From Seminavis robusta (taxonomy: Eukaryota > Bacillariophyta > Bacillariophyceae > Naviculales > Naviculaceae), in contig CAICTM010001375.1 of NCBI GenBank assembly GCA_903772945.1, positions 1-30,414 on the forward strand: a stretch of DNA of 30,414 nt, written 5' to 3'. Positions 1 to 8,221 of this stretch are shown here, one piece after another (within the stretch, counting starts at the first letter, position 1; every line of letters starts with the position of its first letter). The position numbers and the translations under genes are program-made. The notes under the pieces are model-generated. The model was not told where the DNA came from. It saw only the letters and a list, made by a program, of their open reading frames with translations, and ran no database searches.

Positions 1-481
1 CGAGGACAATGATGTCCTTTTTTCTTTTTCGTTTTCGATGGCTATTTCGCGACGGCTTACTAGCTTACGGGCTACCGCTACTGATACTGTTTTACGGGGG
101 CTAACCTCTTACTTTGTTAGGTTGTCGGTCGTTGTTGCGCTTGGAAAGCCCTTTGGTTGGTCCGAAACGATCATCGGTCGGTCTTTTGACGTGTTGCTTT
201 TTTCCACCTCGATAAGCGATTTTTTTCGTTTGTTGCTTTTACCACAACGGGACGGACGTCTACTAGCTACGGCTACTGCTACGGCTATTGCCACCATGGC
301 TACTGCTACTGCTCCTTTGACTTGGTGTTTGTTGGCTGGATCGCGGTTTTGTTCGTAGTCGATCGATCTGCCCGGTTTCCTTTGTTGTTGTGGGCTTTTC
401 GGCCGTATGACGACTTGTTGCCACCGGGTCGATCCTTTCTTCCTCTAGGCGCTTGATGCGTTTCACCACCTTGGTTGCTTC
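1..481. other. Low-complexity gene-free DNA
   Basis: Pyrimidine-rich sequence with short runs built on GCTACTGCTACGG-like words around 255-320. Open frames on both strands are low in complexity and show no domain. No gene is called. It runs into the tandem repeats to the right. Confidence 0.5.
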
Positions 482-893
482 TGGTAGCCCCACTGCTATG
501 ATGCGTTCACCCCCTGGTGCTTCGCTAGCCCCAACGGCTAGTCACCGACTGGTGCTCCCACCATGAGAGTTCGCCAACTGGCTCTCTTCTGCCTTGATGG
601 CGTTTCACCGCCTGGTGTTTCTGCTAGCCCCGCTGCTATGATGCGTTCACCGCCTCGTGCTTCTCTGGCCACACTGCCATGATGAGTTCACCGACTGGTT
701 TTTCTCTAGCCACACTTGCCATAATGACTCATTCATCAACTGGTGCTTCTCTAGCACATCTTGAGCGACACCAACTCGTGCTTCACTCCCCTCTTGAGCG
801 ACACCAACTGGTGCTTCGTTTCCCCTCTTGAGCGACACCATCTGGTGCTTCACTCCCATCTTGAGCGACACCAACTGGTGCTTCGTTTCTTGC
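482..893. repeat. Degenerate tandem repeat array, 33-bp units at right end
   Basis: Four units beginning TTGAGCGACACCA start at 761, 794, 828 and 861, giving periods of 33, 34 and 33 bp. Each contains CTGGTGCTTC or a one-base variant, with alternating CACTCCC and CGTTTCC ends. To the left, looser copies of CACCG.CTGGTGCTTCTCTAGCC recur from about 505 to 750 with irregular spacing, so the array seems to decay leftwards. The minus-strand open frame through it is a product of the repeat and shows no domain. Confidence 0.75.
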
Positions 894-970
894 CTTTTGC
901 AGCCTCTGTTGTTGCATGCGTCCGACTCTAGGGCCATGGTCGATTTTCGATTTTCGCGTTTCGCGATTTC

Positions 971-990
971 AAAAAAAAAAAAAAAAAAAA
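971..990. repeat. Poly(A) run of 20
   Basis: Twenty consecutive A residues lie directly after TCGCGATTTC, about 80 bp downstream of the tandem array. It could be the tail of an old retroposed insertion or a simple homopolymer. No target-site duplication was found around it. Confidence 0.8.
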
Positions 991-999
991 GCTGGATCG

Positions 1000-1340
1000 G
1001 CCCTTAAGTCTTCGACGGATTGGCCCCTAAGTCTTGTGCTCTTAGCAAGATTGGTGGTCCCTTATGTCTCGGACTCTTGACCGGATTGGATTTCACCCCC
1101 GCTTTAAAAATTCAGAATCCAACTGACGTCATCCGATAATGACGTCATCACGTGACCGGGCAGTGTCACGTTGATGACGTCATTTCGGGTGACGTGTTTT
1201 CATCCATGCTTTCGAAATCCTAAGTCGAGGCATGAAAAGTCCTTCGCGCGAAGTCGATGCATGAAAAGGACATGGGGCCTCTAAGTCTTTGACTCTGCCC
1301 TCTAAGTCTTTGCCCCGCCCCTCAGTCTTCCAACCACCGA
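1000..1340. repeat. Imperfect repeats around TAAGTCTT
   Basis: The word TAAGTCTT or a close variant recurs (about 1004, 1027, 1276 and 1301) within GGATYGGCCC.TAAGTCTT-like surroundings. A further pair, GTCGAGGCATGAAAAG and GTCGATGCATGAAAAG, sits about 30 bp apart near 1223 and 1252. No coding signal is seen. Confidence 0.55.
1124..1195. promoter_or_regulatory. Cluster of CRE/bZIP-type sites
   Basis: Three perfect palindromic TGACGTCA octamers occur at 1124-1131, 1140-1147 and 1175-1182, with a TGACGT half-site at 1190-1195 and a CACGTG box at 1149-1154. TGACGTCA is the classic cAMP-response (CRE) sequence bound by bZIP factors. In Phaeodactylum tricornutum, TGACGT/ACGTCA elements mediate CO2/cAMP control of a carbonic anhydrase promoter. 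No open gene start was recognised within 2 kb on either side, so the target is unknown, and the site may belong to a repeat or mobile element. Confidence 0.55.
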
Positions 1341-1620
1341 TGACTTGGTGCGCCGCGAGACTTTGGTCTCGGCGGGTTGTGGTGACCAGTTGCTTGCACT
1401 GTTCCACACCACACACTACACAGCGCCACACCACACCTTATAGTGACAGCCATTGGTCTCATGACTGGCGGGGACCTGACCAGACAGCTGTGCCAGTGAT
1501 TTAGGCCGTCAATGCTTTTTGGTGTGGCCCTGTTGCCTCCATCTTTGAACGGTGGTGGTGGTGGCCCTCTGCGCCGCCTGATTGCTTGCCATGGTCGCCC
1601 TTTGCGCCTGGCTATTCCTC
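1341..1620. other. Gene-free spacer
   Basis: Rich in CACACCACAC and GGTGGTGG words. Short open frames lack any recognisable domain. Nothing else is seen. Confidence 0.4.
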
Positions 1621-1960
1621 CTCCAAGAGTGTAAACTGGCTACATTGCCATTCCGGTGGCCTAACTTTTTAGTTTCAGCCTTCATTCGCTTGTACAGTAT
1701 GTTGGCTCGCCTCTTTTCTTCGTGGGTTTACACCTAGAGTAAAGGTAGTTTACAGTCCCACTGTATACCACTCCGGGTGTCCGCTGACTCCTCCAAGAGT
1801 GTAAACTGGCTACATTGCCATTCCGGTGGCCAAACTTTTTAGTTTCAGCCTTCATTCGCTTGTACAGTATGTTGGCTTGCCTCTTTTCTTCGTGGGTTTA
1901 CACCTAGAGTAAAGGTGGTTTACAGTCCCACTGTATACCACTCCGGGTGTCCGCTGACTC
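1621..1960. repeat. Direct tandem duplication, 2 x 170 bp
   Basis: Copy 1 (1621-1790) and copy 2 (1791-1960) both start CTCCAAGAGTGTAAACTGG and end CCGCTGACTC. They are the same length and differ at only three positions: T/A after GGTGGCC, C/T in TTGGCYTGCC or its counterpart, and A/G in AAAGGTRGTTT. The near identity implies a recent duplication or gene conversion. No coding frame is evident. Confidence 0.95.
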
Positions 1961-2224
1961 AGTTGACATGGGGCTTTCGGCATCGTGTCTGTGACACGCT
2001 GTTCGTCAGCACATGGGCTCTTCTCAGTTCAATGTTGGGTTCCAACGGTTTTGGATTGGTACACTGGTGCACTGGATATCACCGTTGTTCCCCAACCCTA
2101 GCACTATCATTCCGACACTACATACTCTAGGTGTATTTGGTCGTACCTAAATAGTCCTAGCGAACTGCCCATGCCAACCAGATTGCGGACAGCTGAGGCG
2201 GTGGCTAGGAGTCGAGGAAGACTC

Positions 2225-2275
2225 CTGCGGTACGGCGAACCATTGATTTCACATTCTCAATTCGCCGTACCGCAG
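2225..2275. repeat. 15-bp perfect inverted repeat, 21-nt loop
   Basis: The arm CTGCGGTACGGCGAA (2225-2239) is exactly reverse-complementary to TTCGCCGTACCGCAG (2261-2275). A transcript on either strand could form a stable hairpin. No gene abuts it. Confidence 0.85.
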
Positions 2276-2380
2276 CTTTCGTGGAAATGGATTTCGCTTA
2301 GAGCCAGCCGAGCTTCCGAAAACGTCAGTCGTCAGTCATAAACTTACTTAGTTCAGTCACTTTTTGCTAAAATCGTATGA

Positions 2381-2497
2381 CCCAACAAATCCCCAACTCT
2401 ACCGTAACCCAACGAATCCCCAACTCTAACGAAAATCAAAAATCGAAAAGTGAGAGAATCTGGTGGGTTGGCCATTTTCGTTAGAGTTGGGGATTCG
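2381..2497. repeat. 27-bp tandem pair plus 24-bp inverted copy
   Basis: Two direct 27-bp copies beginning CCCAACRAATCCCCAACTCT (2381-2407 and 2408-2434) differ at three positions. The second copy is matched by an exact 24-bp reverse complement: 2413-2436 pairs with 2474-2497 across a 37-nt loop. The arrangement is a foldback with a duplicated left arm. No coding gene overlaps convincingly. Confidence 0.85.
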
Positions 2498-2764
2498 AGG
2501 TGGTTCGTGTTCGCGTGCGTACCACTGTATGTGGATAGGAATGAAATCTTTATTGGTACAACTAAATAAATCGACGAAAATAAATGTGTTTCGCGAATGC
2601 ACGGAGGACACACATGGAGAATGGATAGGACCTCGCCTGATGCGTCGAAGGAAGGAAGGAAGCAGTTGTGTTGAGTCGAGTCTCAAACAATCGTGACTAA
2701 AGACGCATAAGGCTGGGGTTCATCCGTGTCGACAACCACCACCTGGCCCCTCCAAGCTACTCTT

Positions 2765-3287
2765 GGAGCAACCACTGGAAATTTTCCGGACTGCAGAGCT
2801 GCTGTAGCTTTGCTGCCATGAAGTCCTTTTTGTTGATGCGGAAAACACTACAGGAGGACTACAGGATGAACTCAACCAATATAGCACCTACACAACAAAG
2901 ATTAATATATAAATTTATCTACATTCTTTGCTTGTCGCAGCCATGTGCTTGTTGTAGTGCTGACAGCCATGTAGCAGGCATTATCTTATGTCAAACCAGA
3001 ATAAAATGGTCAAAAATGAAAGCCCTACTTTGCCAGCCATTCGTTGCTCCCGTGGCAGCCGAATGGGCAAGCAGCTATCACCACTGCGACGGGCATGTCC
3101 AAATTATGCATTCCCTATCTCAAAGTATTGTCAGGTTGTCTCTATTGGTCAAACTGCCAGGGGTATCTCCGTCAGCATGAGCTGATGTCAAAAGTGAGTT
3201 TCTTTCAGAAATGGGAGGTGTGGAGAGGTTTCCCCTGAGTGGAACAGAATTTACCCCGTCCTTGGGTAGATTTCCAGTGGTTGCTCC
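2765..3287. mobile_element. Candidate MITE or foldback element with 18-bp terminal inverted repeats
   Basis: GGAGCAACCACTGGAAAT at 2765-2782 recurs as an exact reverse complement at 3270-3287, bounding a 523-bp segment. The interior shows no transposase and only short, non-conserved open frames. No clear target-site duplication is visible: the left flank ends CTCTT and the right flank starts TTTTCC. The size and terminal symmetry suit a non-autonomous DNA element, but the family is unknown. An 18-bp exact inverted match is unlikely by chance in 30 kb. Confidence 0.4.
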
Positions 3288-3428
3288 TTTTCCGGTGGTC
3301 AATCCAGGAGTAGCAAGCCTCCAAGCGTCCAAAGCGACAGCCGACAGTCTATGCTAGTGCTATCTAGAGTACATGTATGTCTGGCTAGCTAGCTATTAAT
3401 AGCTTCTTATTATTAGAATATCAATGCC
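3288..3428 (+). promoter_or_regulatory. Presumed promoter and 5' leader of the GDSL hydrolase gene
   Basis: A short spacer with a CTAGCTAGCTA run near 3391 and an AT-rich stretch TATTAATAGCTTCTTATTATT just before the start. No unambiguous TATA box was assigned. Confidence 0.35.
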
Positions 3429-3444
3429 ATGGTCCAGAAGATGA
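3424..3444 (+). promoter_or_regulatory. Six-codon upstream ORF overlapping the hydrolase start
   Basis: ATG at 3424 opens a frame of six codons ending in TGA at 3442-3444. It overlaps the chosen start at 3429 in another frame. Its stop shares bases with a second in-frame hydrolase ATG at 3441 (an ATGA overlap). A scanning ribosome that takes the first ATG would end exactly where it could restart at methionine 5 of the hydrolase. Confidence 0.35.
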
Positions 3445-5014
3445 GCCCCTCGTACAAGACGCACAAGCGTATCACCAATGTGGACTTGGCATTTCCCAAT
3501 GTGGTGATCAGCACGGCTTCCCTGAAACGGGCCCGGATACGGCGACGGCACAACAACTATCGATGCATGGCCATTATTGTCTGTTGTGTCTTATTTCTGG
3601 CGCACGTCTTTGATCGCACCATTCTAAGATTGCCACCGGCAGAGATACGCTTGGATTTGTCGCACGTCCAATGCATTGAAGACTTGACTGTGGATAACAT
3701 TGATTCGTGGTGTTTGGTAACTGCAGCATCGGACCATCATCATCATCATGCAAACAGCAACAGCAACAGCAACAATAATAATCACAACAGTCACAAAAAT
3801 TTGGAAAAGGTCAGTGTCAACATGGATTGAAAAAGAAAAGAAGGAATTATTCACCATTTGATCAATCTCTTTGGTTTTGGCTCATTATGATTTATTTTTC
3901 TTTCACTTCAATTCTTCCTTTGCAGGATGATCATGATGCATGTCCATGTCGCAATCCCTTGCATCCAGAGGGCAGACCCGAAGATGACGACTGGGAGAAA
4001 GTACGTGATATCATCATCTATCTGTGCTACTCTATCTATTTTTCTTGTTTTTCCTAATTTCTTTTCATTTCTTCACTTTTTCTTCTTCTGGATTGCACAA
4101 CTATCAATCATCATCATAATATTTCAACAATACACACAAAACAACAAATCACAACAATCCACAAAATAGACGCACCATGCCAATATGAAAGCTCTAGAAT
4201 CAGCGGATCTGGAATCCCTGGATGTCATCTTTCTAGGGGATTCCATTACCGAAGGCTGGAGTGGAACCTTCAAAGGCAAACCCGATGTACGAGTACAGGG
4301 ATCTCCCGCCGTGTTTCAATCGTACTTTTCCACGGCACATGGTGCCAAATTTGAGGGCCTCAATTTGGGCATTGCGGGAGATGTCACTTCCGAATTACTA
4401 TGGCGCATGCAACATGGGGAATTGCCCACGGGCGGCGAACCAGAGGATCGGACCAAACGTCCCTTGGTGTACTGGGTCTTGATTGGGACCAACGATTTGG
4501 GAAACAAGGGGTGCTCTGCGGATATTGTCATTTTGGGAGTGATTCGTGTGGTCGAAGAAATCAAACTGCATCAACCATCGGCTACCGTTGTCATTCATGG
4601 ATTGTTGCCCCGGACATTTGACAAACACAAGGGGTTCTTGATGCACAGCACGGATCGTAAAGTTCCCATATTGTGGCCCACCATTACAATCATCAATCGA
4701 GAATTGGAACGATACGCGCAAAAACGAGGCCCGGAAGTGGAATATTTCAACACCAATGTCTTTTTCCGAAATGCGACAGCACCCGAAAAGGAATTACGGA
4801 TTGAACAGAGTCTCATGTGAGTGGTTTGGTCTGCTCTGTTGAATTTGTGTTTATGATATTGTTTAGAATGGAATCGTTCGTGTTCTCTCAACCCCTGCTT
4901 TCAATGATTACATCCTTTGTCAGGTCCGACTTTCTTCATCCCAATGCAGCAGGATACAAACGCTGGGGAGAAGAAATCGCGGCCAAACTAGAGTCCATTT
5001 TGGAAAACAGATGA
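3429..5014 (+). CDS. Membrane-anchored GDSL/SGNH hydrolase, 4 exons, 397 aa
   Basis: Exons 3429-3809, 3926-4000, 4170-4816 and 4924-5014 join in frame across GT-AG introns (GTCAGT..TGCAG, GTACGT..AATAG, GTGAGT..GTCAG). Motifs seen: GDSITEGW with catalytic Ser177, NLGIAGD (block II), GTND with oxyanion Asn260 (block III), and Asp370-x-x-His373 in DFLHPNAAGY (block V). This is the full SGNH esterase/lipase set, close to the PAF-acetylhydrolase-like group. A hydrophobic segment at about residues 46-62 after a basic N-terminus predicts a type II signal anchor, placing the enzyme in the ER/Golgi lumen or outside. A low-complexity His/Asn stretch (about 103-123) ends exon 1. Family knowledge: ester or acetyl-ester hydrolysis; the substrate is unknown. 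The neighbouring zinc-finger gene is convergent. The last exon alone supplies the Asp-His pair, so its splice is needed for activity. Confidence 0.9.
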
Positions 5015-5385
5015 TGAGCTGAAGAGTTTTTTGTTGTTTAGGGAACGTTTTATCGGTACATGAAACCGTGCATGAGTCGAGTCAGAATTCCTTGGTTTCT
5101 TCCAGGCAGCAGATGAGGAGCATGATCTGAACAATCTACAAATGCAGTAATCTGGAGTATCTTCCGAGTGGATGGAACGTGATTGCTGATGGTTCCAATG
5201 GGGTTGCACACAGTTTTGAAAAATGACAATAGCGAAGCAACCTGCCGAATGCTTGACCAACCCAAGCCACAATCTCTTTGCTACTGTAGCTAAGCTACTC
5301 CCGCCCGGTTGATACTCTATTAATAGAAGATAACACACAATCCTGCTGAAGTGCTGACAAAGATCATTCCCACAATACAGACTAG
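5015..5385. other. Convergent intergenic spacer
   Basis: 371 bp between the 3' ends of the hydrolase and zinc-finger genes. It must hold both 3' ends. No classic polyadenylation signal, RNA gene or repeat was recognised. Confidence 0.4.
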
Positions 5386-6024
5386 CTAGACCATGTCTGT
5401 CCTCTTACGCTTGCGATTGCAATTTGGACAAAAGCCACTTTTTGACACCGCCTTGACTTTGCAATCATTTCCCAGACAGGTAGGAGCGTGTTTCCGACAG
5501 AAACCTCCGCCTCCTTGTGCACCCCTATCGCAGCCTGGTTGTTGACAGCGTTTCCCTCCCCCATGGCCAATGCAAAGATCGGTCGAACCAACCGCACTTT
5601 TATCACAATCAGGGAAACTACAGCGAACCCCTCCGCCGTGGCTTACACAATAATCGGTTCCTCCTTGAGCAATTTTTCTGCATTCTGTATATTCACATCG
5701 TTTTCCACCACCATGGGCAGCACAGAGATTGGTTCCACCAACAGCTCCCTTGGTACAATCGGGAATTTCACATCGTTTGCCGCCACCATGGGCCATGCAG
5801 TAGTCGGTCCCTCCTTGAGCAATTTTGATACAATTCTCGTGCACACAAGTTTTCCCGCCTCCATGGGTAACACAAAACTCTGTGGATCCAATGGCAACTT
5901 TCTTGCAACCCTCTCGTTTGCATCTCTTGCCGCCTCCGTGCGCGACACAAAACTGACTGCTTCCTTGGGCAATTTTGGAGCAACCAGGCTGTTGACACCA
6001 CTTTTGAAACTTCTTCTCACTCAT
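5386..6024 (-). CDS. Zinc-finger-repeat protein (WRKY19-like repeats), 212 aa
   Basis: A single exon. The protein is almost wholly seven tandem units of about 24 residues with the pattern C-x4-C-x5-G-x4-C-x2-H followed by GGGKRC, e.g. RCEIPDCTKGAVGG. An eighth unit near the C-terminus is degenerate and ends C-x2-C. The tail NRKRKR is a plausible nuclear signal. Such repeats are common in oomycetes and diatoms and are often auto-named 'WRKY transcription factor 19-like', but no WRKYGQK domain is present here, so that name should not be taken as function. Each unit probably binds one zinc ion through its three Cys and one His. The role is unknown; nucleic-acid or protein binding in the nucleus is an inference. 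It shares a 775-bp 5'-5' gap with the cysteine-rich gene. Confidence 0.88.
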   Translation of the reverse strand: MSEKKFQKWCQQPGCSKIAQGSSQFCVAHGGGKRCKREGCKKVAIGSTEFCVTHGGGKTCVHENCIKIAQGGTDYCMAHGGGKRCEIPDCTKGAVGGTNLCAAHGGGKRCEYTECRKIAQGGTDYCVSHGGGVRCSFPDCDKSAVGSTDLCIGHGGGKRCQQPGCDRGAQGGGGFCRKHAPTCLGNDCKVKAVSKSGFCPNCNRKRKRTDMV

Positions 6025-6799
6025 TGCTTTTCTTCTTCTGTTGGTCGTGGCCTCTTTCTTCTTTCATTGAGCTCCAATGCAAACCAATGGAACTGGACTC
6101 CAGCTTTCTCAATGCTCCATTTCGACTGCATGTATGTTGTTGATACCAATAGCCAGGCTACCTGTGCCTGTAGATGAAGCCAGCCGAGCTGATTAGAAAT
6201 CGATCATCGTGGATACGCCATTCACACGCCGTGGAATCTCGCTTGTCTCCACACCCCACGCACAAAAAGAACATACACTGTACTTTCAAGTCTACCGTAA
6301 CCAATAGGCGCAGAAGCGAAAAGAACGATTCGATTTAATTGAATCTATCCGTCAAGATGGCTGCTGAAAGCTATAACTACTGGAAGGTCAGAAGAGGAAG
6401 GGTAGCTTTCTCGCTACGGGTACGGTACTGGTACCCTTTATGTTTACCATCGAAGCTCCGGCTGGGCGCAATCAACAGCAAATCGGATTCATTGGGCCAT
6501 GCTCAGGCATCTCATTGCTTTGATGGAATCTCACACCACATCCGTCAACCTCTACTTCTACGGTACGTTAACCTAGTATGGAAGCATCTGGCTGGCCGGT
6601 AGCTCCCTTCGTATCAAGGCTTCCACGATCGGAAGATGCATCCCTACCGGTACATGGTTCAAGTAAGTCACGAATGTACCCAGGACTCAAGTGTTCTCCT
6701 TTGACGCGAAGGATCTTTTTGTGCTTGTCTCGCCTCTCTCACAATCCAAATCCAAAGCTGCCGTCGATCGATTCCATCAATCCCAGCAAGACGGCAACA
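6025..6799. promoter_or_regulatory. Divergent intergenic region
   Basis: 775 bp between the 5' ends of the zinc-finger (-) and cysteine-rich (+) genes, so it should contain both promoters. GGTACGGTACTGGTACC-like runs occur near 6416-6435. An ATG at 6578 is in frame with the downstream start, but the peptide it would add looks non-conserved, so 6800 is preferred. Confidence 0.4.
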
Positions 6800-7839
6800 A
6801 TGACGGATCAACTCTCTTCCGCCACCAATGGAAGCGTCCTCCTCTCATCAGGGCTCTCCTCTCACGTAATGGCCAAGCAAGTGATCGGCTTCTTGGAACT
6901 CAAAGACATCCTCAACGTAAGTTCTCCGTGGCTGCTTCCACAAGCAATGCTATCTCTCACGAAGTGTTGTTCTTCATGATGAAGTGTCTGGCCGTGGAGG
7001 GCCTCAAGACTCATTTTCATTTGGAGAAGTACTACTGCGAGGAACACGGCAGCAAGCTGGAATCCCAGGTAGAACGCCGTCAAGAACACATCGAAGAACA
7101 AGACGTGGAAGACAAAGACAATGACAATCGCGGCGTCACCAAAAATGATGCCGACAAGGGCGCTGTAGAATGCGAAGACTGTGTGGAGAGAGAGTTTGGT
7201 TACGACCGCTGCCCTGAGTGCAATACCTTTGCCCATGAAGAGGAAATCGATTGCTGCAACAGTTGTAAGGGAAAATGCTGTCACTACTGCGATAAGTTGG
7301 AAATGGGCTTCTGTGAGGGATGTAACTCGAATTACTGCCGAGTGAAATTTTGCCCCTTGGTGGAGTATTGTGATGGGTGTGACAGTTGTTGGTGCGTTGA
7401 CTGTAAAAAGATTTCCTGGTGCCAAAAGTGTGACGAGGAGCTGGGTTGCAGTGATTGCGCCATTGGACATTCTTTTTCCTGTGGGAGATGTGAGAGTACG
7501 TTCTGTTTTGACTGTAAGGATGCCTACCGCTGCAAAACCTGTTCAGAAACGTTTTGTCGCCAATGCAAGAAGTCGTTTTGGTGTGGTGCTTGCAAGGAAC
7601 GCCACTGCTGGGAGCATTATGGGGATCCTTATCAATGTGACGAGTGTGACAAGACTATCTGCGCAAAAACGAAGCTGTTTCAATGCGCTGAATGTGAAAC
7701 AGTCACCTGCGTAGACTGCAGCAAAGTCTATGCTTGCCCATGCTGCACCAAGGAAATTTGCGCCGATTGCCAAGACGTTTTCCAGAAGTGTTGCTGTGAG
7801 GGAAAGGAAAAATTTACTTTGAAGGCTTCCAAAGACTGA
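6800..7839 (+). CDS. Cysteine-rich multi-CxxC protein with possible F-box-like N-terminus; frame break or intron at 6917-6984
   Basis: The start ATG at 6800 (ACAATGA context) opens a frame reading ...VMAKQVIGFLELKDILN and then meets GTAAGT at 6917. The long cysteine-rich frame that follows has no ATG of its own until about 6979. Splicing GTAAGT at 6917 to the AG at 6983-6984 (68-nt intron) is the only in-frame junction nearby and gives 323 aa. The alternative is a small frameshifting insertion, since the unspliced other frame continues TSNAISHEVLFFMM, which reads like the rest of an F-box-type helix pair. The C-terminal 285 residues hold about 50 cysteines, many as CxxC pairs 10-14 residues apart, suggesting stacked zinc-binding treble-clef or B-box-like modules. 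An acidic linker lies between. Function is unknown; ubiquitin-ligase adaptor is a guess resting on the F-box resemblance. Confidence 0.65.
6917..6984 (+). other. Putative 68-nt intron or frameshift zone in the cysteine-rich gene
   Basis: Begins GTAAGT and ends ATGAAG. The acceptor lacks a pyrimidine tract. The segment is open in the downstream frame and appears protein-like there, so it may be coding that has been put out of frame rather than a true intron. Confidence 0.4.
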
Positions 7840-8221
7840 TTAACTACTGGTACCGGTAGCTAGCCTCACCATGCTGTTTCTCTGTTTGCGTGGTTTGGGA
7901 TTGATGTCACATAACTTTATTATTCACTTTTGCATAAACACTGTCGCTGTACCCGCAGAAGTGGACATGATAGATCGCTGGGATGCTGGCTTGAGCCAAG
8001 GATATTGGGTTTGCCATGGTGTACCTGACCGGTACGGTAGGTTCATAAGCTTGACGCGACAATAAGCAATCCCTTGTATCGACCAAATGGCGCCTCTTTT
8101 CTTCATAATGAGCGCCAACGGTTGTCTCTTGGAAATAGTATCCAGCGAATCTCTTGTTTGTTCCCCCTTCGTTCCTCCCCTCCAAAAGAATGATCAGTTT
8201 GTGTCACGCAGCTATGGTAGC
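7840..8221. other. Convergent intergenic spacer
   Basis: 382 bp between the 3' ends of the cysteine-rich and receptor genes. Short palindromes such as GGTACCGGTAGCTAGC occur near 7850. No RNA gene or repeat was recognised. Confidence 0.4.

Noticed and set aside
2818..3180. 120-codon plus-strand open frame inside the candidate MITE
   Set aside because: No domain, no conserved pattern and overlapping frames of similar length; more likely chance.
5488..6177. 229-codon plus-strand open frame opposite the zinc-finger gene
   Set aside because: It mirrors the 72-bp repeats of the real minus-strand gene and shows only repeat-derived sequence.
6691..6799. Start of the cysteine-rich protein at 6691 as one continuous frame
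   Set aside because: The codon at 6691 is GTG, not ATG, and the frame has no ATG before about 6979; this is unlikely as a eukaryotic start.
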